Assembly: GCA_037349105.1 (NCBI GenBank)
Contig: JAYJMM010000111.1
Coordinates: 1,054,001-1,118,000, forward strand
DNA length: 64,000 nt
Reading direction: 5' to 3'
From: Limnomonas spitsbergensis
Taxonomy: Eukaryota > Chlorophyta > Chlorophyceae > Chlamydomonadales
Position numbers and translations under genes: made by a program. The notes beneath the pieces are model-generated. The model did not search any database. It saw nothing but the letters and a program-made list of their open reading frames with translations, and had not been told where the DNA came from. This document shows positions 12,701 to 27,300 of the stretch, piece after piece; the stretch's first letter is position 1, and each line of letters opens with the position of its first letter.

Positions 12701-15605
12701 CCCCCCCCCTGAACACATGAAACCTTTTCCCCTTAACCCGTAACCCTGGTTACCCCCCCCTGAACACAAGAAACCTTTCCCCTTAACCCGTAACCCTGGT
12801 TACCCCCCCCCCCTGAACACAAGAAACCTTTTCCCCTTAACCCGTAACCCTGAGTTACCCCCCCCCTGAACACAAGAAACCTTTTCCCCTTAACCCGTAA
12901 TCCTGGTTACCCCCCCCCCTGAACACATGAAACCTTTTCCCCTTAACCCGTAACCCTGGTTACCCCCCCCCTGAACACATGAAACCTTTCCCCTTAACCC
13001 GTAACCCTGGTTACCCCCCCCCCCTGAACACAAGAAACCTTTTCCCCTTAACCCGTAACCCTGAGTTACCCCCCCCCTGAACACAAGAAACCTTTTCCCC
13101 TTTACCCGTTATCCTGGTTACCCCCCCCCCTGAACACATGAAACCTTTTCCCCTTAACCCGTAACCCTGGTTACCCCCCCCCTGAACACATGAAACCTTT
13201 TCCCCTTAACCCGTAACCCTGGTTACCCCCCCCCTGAACACATGAAACCTTTTCCCCTTAACCCGTAACCCTGGTTACCCCCCCCCTGAACACATGAAAC
13301 CTTTTCCCCTTAACCCGTAACCCTGGTTACCCCCCCCCTGAACACATGAAACCTTTTCCCCTTAACCCGTAACCCTGGTTACCCCCCCCCCTGCACATAA
13401 GAAACCTTTTCCCCTTAACCCGTAACCCTGGTTACCCCCCCCCTGAACACAAGAAACCTTTTCCCCTTAACCCGTAACCCTGAGTTACCCCCCCCCTGAA
13501 CACATGAAACCTTTCCCCTTAACCCGTAATCCTGGTTACCCCCCCCCCTGAACACATGAAACCTTTCCCCTTAACCCGTAACCCTGGTTACCCCCCCCCC
13601 TGAACACAAGAAACCTTTCCCCTTAACCCGTAACCCTGGTTACCCCCCCCCTGAACACAAGAAACCTTTTCCCCTTAACCCGTAACCCTGGTTACCCCCC
13701 CCCCTGAACACAAGAAACCTTTTTTCCTTAACCCGTAACCCTGGTTACCCCCCCCTGAACACAAGAAACCTTTCCCCTTAACCCGTAACCCTGGTTACCC
13801 CCCTCCCTGAACACAAGAAACCTTTTCCCCTTAACCCGTAACCCTGGTTACCCCCCCCCCTGAACACATGAAACCTTTTCCCCTTAACCCGTAACCCTGG
13901 TTACCCCCCCCCCTGAACACAAGAAACCTTTTCCCCTTAACCCGTAACCCTGGTTACCCCCCCCCCCTGAACACAAGAAACCTTTCTCCTTAACCCGTAA
14001 CCCTGGTTACCCCCCTCCCTGAACACAAGAAACCTTTCCCCTTAACCCGTAATCCTGGTTACCCCCCCCCCTGAACACAAGAAACCTTTTCCCCTTAACC
14101 CGTAACCCTGAGTTACCCCCCCCCTGAACACATGAAACCTTTCCCCTTAACCCGTAACCCTGGTTACCCTCCCCCTGAACACATGAAACCTTTCCCCTTA
14201 ACCCGTAACCCTGGTTACCCCCCCCCTGAACACATGAAACCTTTCCCCTTAACCCGTAACCCTGGTTACCCCCCCCCCTGAACACAAGAAACCTTTTCCC
14301 CTTAACCCGTAACCCTGGTTACCCCCCCCTGAACACAAGAAACCTTTCCCCTTAACCCGTAACCCTGGTTACCCCCCCCCTGAACACAAGAAACCTTTTC
14401 CCCTTAACCCGTAACCCTGGTTACCCCCCCCCCTGAACACAAGAAACCTTTTCCCCTTAACCCGTAACCCTGGTTACCCCCCCCCCTGAACACATGAAAC
14501 CTTTTCCCCTTAACCCGTAACCCTGGTTACCCTCCCCCTTGAACACATGAAACCTTTTCCCCTTAACCCGTAACCCTGGTTACCCCCCCCTGAACACAAG
14601 AAACCTTTTCCCCTTAACCCGTAACCCTGGTTACCCCCCCCCTGAACACAAGAAACCTTTTCCCCTTAACCCGTAACCCTGGTTACCCCCCCCCCTGAAC
14701 ACAAGAAACCTTTTCCCCTTAACCCGTAACCCTGGTTACCCCCCCCCCTGCACATAAGAAACCTTTTCCCCTTAACCCGTAACCCTGGTTACCCCCCCCC
14801 CTGAACACATGAAACCTTTTCCCCTTAACCCGTAACCCTGGTTACCCCCCCCCCTGAACACAAGAAACCTTTTCCCCTTAACCCGTAACCCTGGTTACCC
14901 CCCCCCCTGAACACATGAAACCTTTCCCCTTAACCCGTAACCCTGGTTACCCCCCCCCCTGAACACATGAAACCTTTTCCCCTTAACCCGTAATCCTGGT
15001 TACCCCCCCCCCTGAACACAAGAAACCTTTTCCCCTTAACCCGTAACCCTGGTTACCCCCCCCTGAACACAAGAAACCTTTCCCCTTAACCCGTAACCCT
15101 GGTTACCCCCCTCCCTGAACACAAGAAACCTTTTCCCCTTAACCCGTAACCCTGGTTACCCCCCCCCCTGAACACATGAAACCTTTCCCCTTAACCCGTA
15201 ACTCTGGTTACCCCCCCCCCTGAACACAAGTAACCTTTCCCCTTAACCCGTAACCCTGGTTACCCCCCCCCCTGAACACAAGAAACCTTTTCCCCTTAAC
15301 CCGTAACCCTGGTTACCCCCCTCCTGAACACAAGAAACCTTTTCCCCTTAACCCGTAACCCTGGTTACCCCCCCCCTTGAACACAAGAAACCTTTTCCTC
15401 TTAACCCGTAACCCTGGTTACCCCCCCCCCTGAACACAAGAAACCTTTTCCCCTTAACCCGTAACCCTGGTTACCCCCCCCCCTGAACACAAGAAACCTT
15501 TTCCCCTTAACCCGTAACCCTGGTTACCCCCCCCCCTGAACACATGAAACCTTTTCCCCTTAACCCGTAACCCTGAGTTACCCCCCCCCCCCTCAACCCT
15601 CGACC

Positions 15606-15644
<39 letters not shown>

Positions 15645-18600
15645 ACTCTTCCCCCTGGGTTCATCACAATCCCCTTAACCCTACAAAACCTTCATTTTCA
15701 ACCCTCAACCCTTCACCCTATGGTAGCCACAAACTCCTTTTACCCTACGCACCCTTCCCCCTTAAACCCTGGGTTAACTAGAACCCCCTTAACCCTAAGC
15801 TTCTTTCCCCCTTAACCCTTAACCCTGGGTTAACCAGAAGCCCACTAGCCCTACAAACCCTTCCCCCTTAACCCTCAACCCTTTTCCCTTAACCCTTACC
15901 CCACCACATCATCATCCCCCCTTCACGCCTGCCAGGTGAACCAAGCCATTATTGAAGCTGAGGGTGCCGCTGAGGTGGCGGTGCAGGAGGATCTGCTGCT
16001 GTGGGACCTGGCCTACAACCCGCGCGACTTGTTCACGTGGCAGAAACTGGCGTCACTCCACCAAGAGTGCTTCAGGTGGGAGTGTGCAGGGGGAGGGGGA
16101 GGAGATTGAAGTCCTGTGCCCCTCTCATTATGATGCTGGACCCTACTCTTCCCCCTCCCCCCCTGACCCCCTCCCATTATGATGGTGAAACCTGCTCATC
16201 CCCCCCTGACCCCCTCCCAGGTGGGCAATGGAGGGCGCAGTGGAGGAATGGCCGGCACGGTGGCGCAGGGAGCCCCCGCTGGAGGCCCTGCTTCACCGCT
16301 ACTTCCGCAGGGCAGTGCGGAGCACGCTAGCCTGCTGCGCGCTAGACATCGACCCGGAAACTTTGCTTCTCAGGTGCGTGCATCCATACCAGTGTATAGT
16401 GGGACATGTATATATATACATATAGCCTACCTGGTGCTGCGGTATAGTGGGACAGTTTTATGTGTATAGCCTACCTGGTGGTACGGTTGAACGGGTAGCT
16501 TCCATAATCCATCATTCATGCCTCAGAGGGATCAGGGCGTACTGCTCATTTATGCCTCAGAGGGATCAGGGCGTACTGCTCATTCATGCCTCAGAGGGAT
16601 CAGGGCGTACTGCTCATTTATGCCTCAGAGGGATCAGGGCGTACTGCTCATTCATGCCTCAGAGGGATCAGGGCGTACTGCTCATTTATGCCTCAGAGGG
16701 ATCAGGGCGTACTGCTCATTCATGCCTCAGAGGGATCAGGGCGTACTGCTCATTTATGCCTCAGAGGGATCAGGGCGTACTGTTTATATATGCCTCGGAG
16801 GGATCAGGGCGTACTGTTCATTTATGTGTACTGTACCGTAGATTTGCATTGCCTTCCCTCGGGTGTGAACACATTGTTTATTAAATGCTGCCCTCGGGTC
16901 AATTACAGACAGAAACTCTAGATTCCCTACTAAAACTGGCGCTCACAATCACTAATTCGTATTTTGATGAATCCCTCACCGACACTAGACGTTAATTGTT
17001 CTTGTTAGGGTTTAGGGTCTAGCGACGCTTCTCTCTAGGAAGTAGGTAATTTACTCACCGCCTTTCTGTCTCCGACAAGGGCTCCTGGCCTTAATTGTCC
17101 GGGACTCGGGCTGGACGAGGTTACTTTGAGTTACTAGTACTAGTACTAGTAGTTAGAACTAGTGTTAGTGGCAGGAACAAGTCCGTGGCAGGGCTCGGGC
17201 GACCAGGCAACACTAGACGTTAATTGTGAGGGAAGGTAATTCGAAACTACTGTAGTCGGATACGCGGACGACATGCGGAGCGGACACTGGCGTCCTTGTG
17301 ATGCTTATAAACGCTACAGATGCTCATTGACATCCCAGGGCAGCTCTTGTGTTGAAATTGTGTGGAAAGCACCAAATTTAAAACAGGGTCAGACCTGCCT
17401 CCGTCCGGGCTGGGCTGGGCATTGCATTAATTTGAGTGTGCGGTGCGCTCCAGGCCACCTTGGGAAGCTGCCGGGCGGCCACCACTGAGCCAACGAGACC
17501 ACCACTGGGCCAACTGGGACCAAGCCACTATGCACCCTGACCAATGACCACGTGCGCCAGCCAGCCCCTTTGCAATAAGGCTCTTGGTATTTTCACTTCT
17601 GGCATGCAGTAGCCTGGTTCATAAATCGGCATGGCTCCAAAGTCAACGTTCCTAAGCACCCTGACCAATTGCACCAACTAGCCCCTTTGCGAGAAGTCAC
17701 GCGAACTCTTCCCTTCTGGCATGCGGTGGTAGTTCATAATTCGGCATTACTCCGAAGTCTGAAGCCACCGTGCCAAGTCACCCTGACCCAGTGCACCAAC
17801 CAGACCTTTGCAAGAAGTCAGTTGAAAATCTCATCCCTCATCCCCTGAGGTTATCAGCTTATTAGCCTGGAATATGTTTGATGCTTACGTGCCATCTGGA
17901 CCTGGATCTAGATCCATCCACTAGGGCTTTTACATTCCTTCCACCTTAAAACCCTAAACCCAACCCCCAACTCCTCTCAAACCCCAACCCCTCTCAAACC
18001 CCAATCCCTGAAGGCCCTGAGGCCATCAGCACATGGAATACGTTTCATGCTTCCGTGCCTAATACCATCCACCCTCGAGGCCTCCCACTTCCTCGTATCG
18101 CCCATCCACACCCCCATCCGCTCCCGCCGCTAATCCACACTCCCACCCGTTCCCGCTGCTCAGGCTTGAAGAGCTCGCGTTGATGCAAATAGAGCTGGCC
18201 AGGACAGATGTGACTCCAATGTGTGACCCTGTGACCACACTCCCCTCCACTTGGGGGGAGAGCCCTTTGGGGGCAGCCGAAGGGGCGGCAGCTGCAGCAG
18301 TGGACACACTCCCTACCAACCAGGATGGTGGCACCACCGCCACCACCACCACCACCTCCGCCACCGGCACTACCGCCACTGCCACCACCGCCACCACCAC
18401 CACCACCACCACCGTCACCGCCACCGCCTTGCCAGTGGAGGATGAGGATGTAGAAATGGTGGAAGTGGGCACGACCGAGGCGCCTTGCTTTGCAGCCTAT
18501 TTGATGGTCGCAGGCGTCCGTCAGGTCGCACGTGATGCGCCGCAGGGGGGGCAGCGTCTGCCGGGGACCTCCGAAGCCGGAGCGGCGCCCGTGCAGGAAG

Positions 18601-21328
18601 CCGAGGCAACGCCAGGCGTGCTGACCACGCTGGCTGCTCAGGCGGGTGCTCCTCTGCTAGGGACCCTTGCAGCTGCTGGTCCTGAGTTGCAGCAGGTTGA
18701 CTCCGATATCATCATGCTGGACTCCCCCCGCCCTCTCCAGCCCAAGCCGCCTCCGCCGCGCCACCAGCTGCTCGCCTGCGCCTACACGCTGCTGAGCCAT
18801 GCAGCCTGCCATATGGAGGACGAGTGGGAGTTCCACCTGCACATGGCCAGGTGCGTCTCGGGGGCCAAGCAGCCGCTGGCGTGGCAGGTCCTGAGGAAGG
18901 CGGCGCCGGGGCGATCTTCCTGCCCGCGCTGGCTTCCAGACTCGCGGGAGGCTGCGGGTGGCGATGGCCAGCGGCAAGAAGGCGGCATGCAGCTGGCGTG
19001 GCGCCGCGACTGCCTGTGGCATTTGTCCCGCGCTGTGGAGCAGGCGGAGGCGAACCTGAGAGGCCGGCTGCAACCCTTGTACTGCATGCATGCGCAGCGG
19101 TTGGAGTGGTTGCTGGAGCTGGGGCTGCCCAGCACTTGGGAGCGGGGGCAGCAGCGGGGCGGGGCAGCTTCGGAGCGGAGAGCGGGCAGCGGGGAGACGG
19201 CGGCAGGAGGCGGCCGACTCCGGCAGGATCCCAGCTACGTGTCTGGCCTGCTGAAGTTAGTAGCTTCTCATAGCTTTCTTCCCGATACTGTCAAGTGGTT
19301 GCAGGACTGGAGGGACAGGACGACCGAGGAGGGTCTGTCGGGCGCGGGCGGGCGGGACAGCGGCCTCGGGGATGCGTGGGAGCGATTGCGCGAAGACTGC
19401 ATGGAGGCCATGCGTTGGTTAGCCGCTACGTACAGCCCTGCCGGGCAGTACCACCGGGCCCGGCGCCAGCTGGCACGCGCCTACCTGTCCTTGGGCATGG
19501 TCGAGCCAGCTGGGGAGGAGCTGGCGGCGATGTTCGTGCCAGCTCAGCGGAAGAGCGCGGTGAAGCCCCGGCTGTTCGAAATGGGCTTTGCGGCGGTAGA
19601 GGGCGACACCTATGCCAAGGCTGTGGCTGGCGAAGGCCCGAGGGGGAAAACGGGGAGGAGCGGGCAGCAGAAGAAGAACCGAGGGAAGGGCGGTGCAGGG
19701 GAGCAAGCTTCCGCAGCGGCGGGGGTTGAGGGCGAGGCCTGTGATGGGCCGGGCGCGGCGGAGGCTCGGGTCTCGGAGCGCGATGAAGTGGCAGGTGGGC
19801 GGTCTGGGCAATGGGCCTGGTGCATTGTTGCTGGAACTCTGGGGTGCTGTGCCGGGTGCGTACCTTTTGTGTATGGCTTTGTACCGCAGGTGTACAGCAG
19901 TACATCGGGATACACAGCAGTGTACTGCTGTGTATCCCGATGTACTGCTGTACACATTAATTTATTGATGTCCATCAGTGCACCACTCCTGGAGTGTAAT
20001 TTTGCCTGCAACCCACTCGATTGTGCCGCTCCGCTATTGACCCTCTGGTGATCACCCTTCAGATGTACTATTATGTACATCAGTGTAATGCTGTATGCTT
20101 TGGTGTACTGCTGCATTGCCACGCCTGTCCTTGCGTGTCACCTTGCATGCCACCCACTTGAGCGTGCCCCTCCGCTGTCCCCCCCCCCCTTTGTTGATCA
20201 CCATACAGAGCTGCAAGCTCCATGCCCGCTGGATGCGGCCCCTCTGCCCGACACCGAAACAACTTTGGGGCAAGGAGGAGAAGAAGGGGGCGCAGGCGGG
20301 TCAGGCACCACCCCGCGGTTATGCGGCATGCGGCCACTTCAGGCGCCTGCAGATATCGGCCTGGACGAGGGCAAACGGGACTTTGTGGATGCCTCTCGCA
20401 GGACCCTGCTGCTGTACATGCAGGTAGGTGGAAGGTGGGGGTGGGTGGGCTGTATATGCAGGTAGGTGGAGGGTGGGGGTGGGTGGGCTGTACATGCAGG
20501 TACATAGAGGGTGGGTGGGTGGGCTGTACACGCAGGTAGGTGGAGGGTGGGGGTGGGTGGGCTATACATGCAGGTACATAGAGGGTGGGTGGGTGGGCTG
20601 TACATGCAGGTACACAGAGGGTGGGTGGGTGGGATGTACATGCATGTACAGGGAGGGGATGTGGGCTGTACTTGCAGGTACAGGGAGGGGATGTGGGCTG
20701 TACTTGCAGGTACAGGAAGGGGATGTGGGCTGTACTTGCATGTACAAAGAGAGAATGTGGGCTGTGCATGCATGTACAGGAAGGGGATGTGGGCTGTACA
20801 TGCATGTACAGGAAGGGGATGTGGGCTGTACATGCATGTACAAAGAGAGAATGTGGGCTGTACATGCAGGTGCAGGGAGGGGATGTGGGATGTACATGCA
20901 GGTACAGGGAGGGGATGTGGGATGTACTTGCAGGTACAGGAAGGGGATGTGTGCTGTACACGCAGGTCATTCTGTGAGTGAATGAGGATACATGTTGCAG
21001 GTGAGGAGGCGGAGGAGGAGAGGGGCATGCGGCCTGCTTGTCAGAATAAGTATAGGAGTGATCCCCTGTCCCTGAATCTGACAGGCAGCTCAGACCAGTA
21101 GACCAGTTTATCTTTAATTGGGTACGAGTTCACCTTCCACATGCCGCCATGCTGCCTCCGAGGGCCTGATTGGGACGAAACCTGGACCGGCCTGCGGATG
21201 GTGGCCTAAGCAGCATGGCTGGCCACAGATGGGACCTCTAGCCAGAGGCTGAAATGTAGGTAATAAGTAGCTGAGTCAAGAAAAACAAAACACTGCAGAA
21301 GCCTCCTTGAAACATCCTTGGAAATCAC

Positions 21329-21374
<46 letters not shown>

Positions 21375-24300
21375 TGTTACCTTGCAGGTGCTTTCTCACA
21401 AAGGCGACTCTGCCACGCTTGATGCCATCTCTCAGTACCTGTCCAACGCGGGCACGTCTGCTGCTTCGCAGATGATGGATTTGCAGGTGTGGGGCTGTAG
21501 GGGCATGGGAGGTGTACGTGTCATTGTGTGGGGGGCTGTGGGACTGTCCACAAACAGGGCACTTGTGGGCATGAATATTAAGATGGGCATGTGAATAGAG
21601 CAGGGATGAGCAGAGGGATGAAGAATACCCTGGTTTGTTTTTTTGTGGGGATGAATATGTGTGGAGATGGGAGGAGGGATGAATCTTATCCTGATCTGCT
21701 TCTTTAGGGAACCTTCCACTTAACAAATGAGAGGAACTTCAGGGTGGGACTGACAGACATGACTTGCACTCTTTGCAGGTGCTTGCTTCGGGGCTACACA
21801 AGGCAAGCCTGCTGTGGCAGCTGCAACTGTTGGTTACACGGCTGCCGTCAGCAGCCCCTGCGGCTTCCCACCAGCAGCTGCCGCCTGGCGCCGCCGCCAC
21901 TGCCGGCCCCCTGTCGCCTGCTGATGCCCAGCTGCTCGAGCAGGGCTGGGCGCTGTACCTGGCACATGCAGTCAACGGCGCTGGCGCCGTACAGCCGCCG
22001 CAGCCGCTGCTGCCAGGCGCGGCCGCAGAGGCAGCCGGCGGCGCGGGCGTGGCCTCGTTGCCGTGTCAGGCTCTGCGGGAGGAGGTCTCCTTGGCAGTGT
22101 CTGTACTGCAGAGCTGGTCGGAGCGGATGGTCTTGCCAGTCCCGGAGCTGGCATCCCAGAGTGGTCCACCGGGGGGCGTGACAGGTCCTGCCAGCCCCTC
22201 ATCTCTGGCCGCTTGCCCTGCGCTCAATATGGCCAGCGAGGAGGCGCTGCGTGTGGTGGCCATGGCCCACATCAAGGTGGGTGAAGGATTTTCAGTTGTT
22301 TTTAGATCTTGTAACCTTTAACCCTCAAGCTGGGTCCTAGGTGGGTGAAGGCTTTTCAGTTCTTTTAGATCTTGAAAGCCTTCACCCTCAAGATGGGTCC
22401 TTCTCTGCAGTGTTGATTGACATGGTGCGTGGTGGAGCACATGCTTGTGGTGCAAGTGGTCCAATGGCCTCGACCACTTGCACCACAAGCATGTGCTCCA
22501 CCGCGTTTGGCACATCCTTGCAAACTGATAGGGATAGGAGAGTGAATCTGGACGAGTCGAGGGGACGTACAGTCATTCCAAGTCGGGTGGGCTAGGGAAT
22601 AATTGCTGGCCACGCTGGCAATTCCCGGATCACCAGCGTAGCGACCAGCAACTTAAAAAGGTTTTGCCTCTGCTGCGTTCGAAAAGGAAAGATCTGTCGT
22701 GGAGTGGAGATCAGTCCTGGGTTTAGGGTTTAGTGTTATGGATTTTTCTGTGATGGAGCGTGAGATCAATCCTGGGTTTAAGGTTAAGAGTTTTTTGTGG
22801 TGGAGCGTGAGATTAATCCTGCTGTTAGCAGGTTTGTAGGTTAAAGCCCCCCGACGAATCACCGGCCTCAAGAAAGGCAGGCCATGCCTCATATTCGGCA
22901 GGCCTGACATCCAAACGACATGCCCTGCATCACAGTTAACATGCCCTGCATCACAGTGAACATGCCCTGCATTACAGTTAACATGCCCTGCATCACAGTT
23001 AACATGCCCTGCATCACAGTTAACATGCCCTGCATCACAGTTAACAGGCCCTGCATTACAGTTAACATGCCCTGCATCATAGTTAACAGGCCCTGCATCA
23101 CAGTTAACATGCCCTGCATCACAGTTAACATGCCCTGCATCACAGTTAACATGCCCTGCATCACAGTTAACATGCCATGCATGACAGTTAACATGCCCTG
23201 CATTACAGTTAACATGCCCTGCATCACAGTTAACATGCCCTGCATCACAGTTAACATGCCCTGCATCACAGTTAACATGCCCTGCATCACAGTTAACATG
23301 CCCTGCATCACAGTTAACATGCCCTGCATGACAGTTAACATGCCCTGCATCACAGTTAACATGCCCTGCATCACAGTTAACATGCCCTGCATCACAGTTA
23401 ACATGCCCTGCATCACAGTTAACATGCCATGCATCACAGTTAACATGCCCTGCATCACAGTTAACATGCCCTGCATCACAGTTAACATGCCCTGCATTAC
23501 AGTTAACATGCCCTGCATTACAGTTAACATGCCCTGCATCACAGTTAACATGCCCTGCATGACAGTTAACATGCCCTGCATCACAGTTAACATGCCCTGC
23601 ATCACAGTTAACATGCCCTGCATCACAGTTAACATGCCCTGCATCACAGTTAACAGGCCCTGCATTACAGTTAACATGCCCTGCATCATAGTTAACAGGC
23701 CCTGCATCACAGTTAACATGCCATGCATCACAGTTAACATGCCATGCATCACAGTTAACATGCCCTGCATCACAGTTAACATGCCATGCATGACAGTTAA
23801 CATGCCATGCATTACAGTTAACATGCCCTGCATCACAGTTAACATGCCCTGCATCACAGTTAACATGCCCTGCATCACAGTTAACATGCCCTGCATCACA
23901 GTTAACATGCCCTGCATCACAGTTAACATGCCCTGCATCACAGTTAACATGCCCTGCATCACAGTTAACATGCCCTGCATCACAGTTAACATGCCCTGCA
24001 TCACAGTTAACATGCCCTGCATCACAGTTAACATGCCATGCATCACAGTTAACATGCCCTGCATCACAGTTAACATGCCCTGCATCACAGTTAACATGCC
24101 CTGCATCACAGTTAACATGCCCTGCATCACAGTTAACATGCCCTGCATCACAGTTAACATGCCCTGCATCACAGTTAACATGCCCTGCATCACAGTTAAC
24201 ATGCCATGCATCACAGTTAACATGCCCTGCATCACAGTTAACATGCCATGCATCACAGTTAACATGCCCTGCATCACAGTTAACATGCCCTGCATCACAG

Positions 24301-27300
24301 TTAACATGCCATGCATCACAGTTAACATGCCATGCATCACAGTTAACATGCCATGCATCACAGTTAACAGGCCCTGCATCACAGTTAACATGCCATGCAT
24401 CACAGTTAACATGCCATGCATCACAGTTTACATGCCCTGCATCACAGTTAACATGCCCTGCATCACAGTTAACATGCCCTGCATCACAGTTAACATGCTC
24501 TGCAACACAGTTAACATGCCCTGCATCACAGTTAACATGCCCTGCATCACAGTTAACATGCCCTGCATCACAGTTAACATGCCCTGCATTACAGTTAACA
24601 TGCCCTGCATCACAGTTAACATGCCCTGCATCACAGTTAACATGCCCTGCATCACAGTTAACAGGCCCTGCATCACAGTTAACATGCCCTGCATTACAGT
24701 TAACATGCCCTGCATTACAGTTAACATGCCCTGCATTACAGTTAACATGCCCTGCATCACAGTTAACATGCCCTGCATCACAGTTAACATGCCCTGCATT
24801 ACAGTTAACATGCCCTGCAACACAGTTAACATGCCCTGCATCACAGTTAACATGCCCTGCATCACAGTTAACATGCCCTGCATCACAGTTAACATGCCCT
24901 GCATTGCAGTTAACATGCCCTGCATCACAGTTAACATGCCCTGCATCACAGTTAACATGCCCTGCATCACAGTTAACATGCCCTGCATTACAGTTAACAT
25001 GCCCTGCATTACAGTTAACATGCCCTGCATCACAGTTAACATGCCCTGCATCACAGTTAACATGCCCTGCATCACAGTTAACATGCCCTGCATCACAGTT
25101 AACATGCCCTGCATTACAGTTAACATGCCCTGCATTACAGTTAACATGCCCTGCATTACAGTTAACATGCCCTGCATTACAGTTAACATGCCCTGCATTA
25201 CAGTTAACATGCCCTGCATCACAGTTAACATGCCCTGCATTACAGTTAACATGCCCTGCATTACAGTTAACATGCCCTGCATCACAGTTAACATGCCCTG
25301 CATTACAGTTAACATGCCCTGCATCACAGTTAACATGCCCTGCATCACAGTTAACATGCCCTGCATCACAGTTAACATGCCCTGCATTACAGTTAACATG
25401 CCCTGCATCACAGTTAACATGCCCTGCATCACAGTTAACATGCCCTGCATCACAGTTAACATGCCCTGCATTACAGTTAACATGCCATGCATCACAGTTA
25501 ACATGCCATGCATGACAGTTAACATGCCCTGCATCACAGTTAACATGCCCTGCATCACAGTTAACATGCCCTGCATCACAGTTAACATGCCCTGCATCAC
25601 AGTTAACATGCCCTGCATCACAGTTAACATGCCCTGCATCACAGTTAACATGCCCTGCATCACAGTTAACATGCCCTGCATCACAGTTAACATGCCCTGC
25701 ATGACAGTTAACATGCCCTGCATCACAGTTAACATGCCCTGCATTACAGTTAACATGCCCTGCATTACAGTTAACATGCCCTGCATCACAGTTAACATGC
25801 CCTGCATCACAGTTAACATGCCCTGCATCACAGTTAACATGCCCTGCATCACAGTTAACATGCCCTGCATTACAGTTAACATGCCCTGCATTACAGTTAA
25901 CATGCCCTGCATTACAGTTAACATGCCCTGCATTACAGTTAACATGCCCTGCATTACAGTTAACATGCCCTGCATCACAGTTAACATGCCCTGCATTACA
26001 GTTAACATGCCCTGCATTACAGTTAACATGCCCTGCATCACAGTTAACATGCCCTGCATTACAGTTGACATGCCCTGCATCACAGTTAACATGCCCTGCA
26101 TGACAGTTAACATGCCCTGCATCACAGTTAACATGCCCTGCATTACAGTTAACATGTCCTGCATCACAGTTAACATGCCCTGCATCACAGTTAACATGCC
26201 CTGCATCACAGTTAACATGCCCTGCATCACAGTTAACATGCCCTGCATTACAGTTAACATGCCCTGCATGACAATTAACATGCCCTGCATCACAGTTAAC
26301 ATGCCCTGCATCACAGTTAACAGGCCCTGCATTACAGTTAACATGCCCTGCATCACAGTTGACAGGCCCTGCATCACAGTTAACATGCCCTGCATCACAG
26401 TTAAAAGGCCCTGCATCACAGTTAACATGCCCTGCATCACAGTTAACAGGCCCTGCATCACAGTTAACATGCCCTGCATCACAGTTAACATGCCCTGCAT
26501 CACAGTTAACATGCCCTGCATCACAGTTAACATGCCCTGCATCACAGTTAACATGCCCTGCATTGCAGTTAACATGCCATGCATCACAGTTAACATGCCC
26601 TGCATGACAGTTAACATGCCCTGCATCACAGTTAACATGCCCTGCATCACAGTTAACAGGCCCTGCATTACAGTTAACATGCCCTGCATCACAGTTGACA
26701 GGCCCTGCATCACAGTTAACATGCCCTGCATCACAGTTAAAAGGCCCTGCATCACAGTTAACATGCCCTGCATCACAGTTAACAGGTCCTGCATCACAGT
26801 TAACATGCCCTGCATCACAGTTAACATGCCCTGCATCACAGTTAACATGCCCTGCATCACAGTTAACATGCCCTGCATGACAGTTAACATGCCCTGCATC
26901 ACAGTTAACATGCCCTGCATCACAGTTAACATGCCCTGCATCACAGTTAACATGCCCTGCATTACAGTTAACATGCCCTGCATTACAGTTAACATGCCCT
27001 GCATCACAGTTAACATGCCCTGCATGACAGTTAACATGCCCTGCATCACAGTTAACATGCCCTGCATCACAGTTAACATGCCCTGCAACACAGTTAACAT
27101 GCCCTGCATCACAGTTAACATGCCCTGCATTACAGTTAACATGCTCTGCAACACAGTTAACAGGTCATGCATTACAGTTAACATGCCCTGCATTACAGTT
27201 AACATGCCCTGCATCACAGTTAACATGCCCTGCATCACAGTTAACATGCCCTGCATCACAGTTAACATGCCCTGCATCACAGTTAACATGCCCTGCATCA

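Larger units (their letters stand above)
16374..18163 (+). other. Intron D-E (1.79 kb), holding repeats and a MITE-like element
   Basis: Contains the 34-bp array, the second TACCGTAG element, a (ACTAGT)n run near 17140, a ~125-bp triplication at 17525-17830, and a C-rich tract ending at the acceptor CTGCTCAG (18163). No coding seen. Confidence 0.7.

Noticed and set aside
8500..15590. Authentic telomere or subtelomere end
   Set aside because: The array is internal to a gene whose exons B and C flank it in matching phase; the unit is not a telomere repeat.
18251..18472. His-rich or Val-rich ORFs across the ACC repeat
   Set aside because: Shadow frames of the exon E Thr/Ala run.
20080..21028. 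Cys/Pro-rich ORFs on the minus strand (up to 296 codons)
   Set aside because: Reverse reading of the donor-derived tandem repeat in intron F-G.
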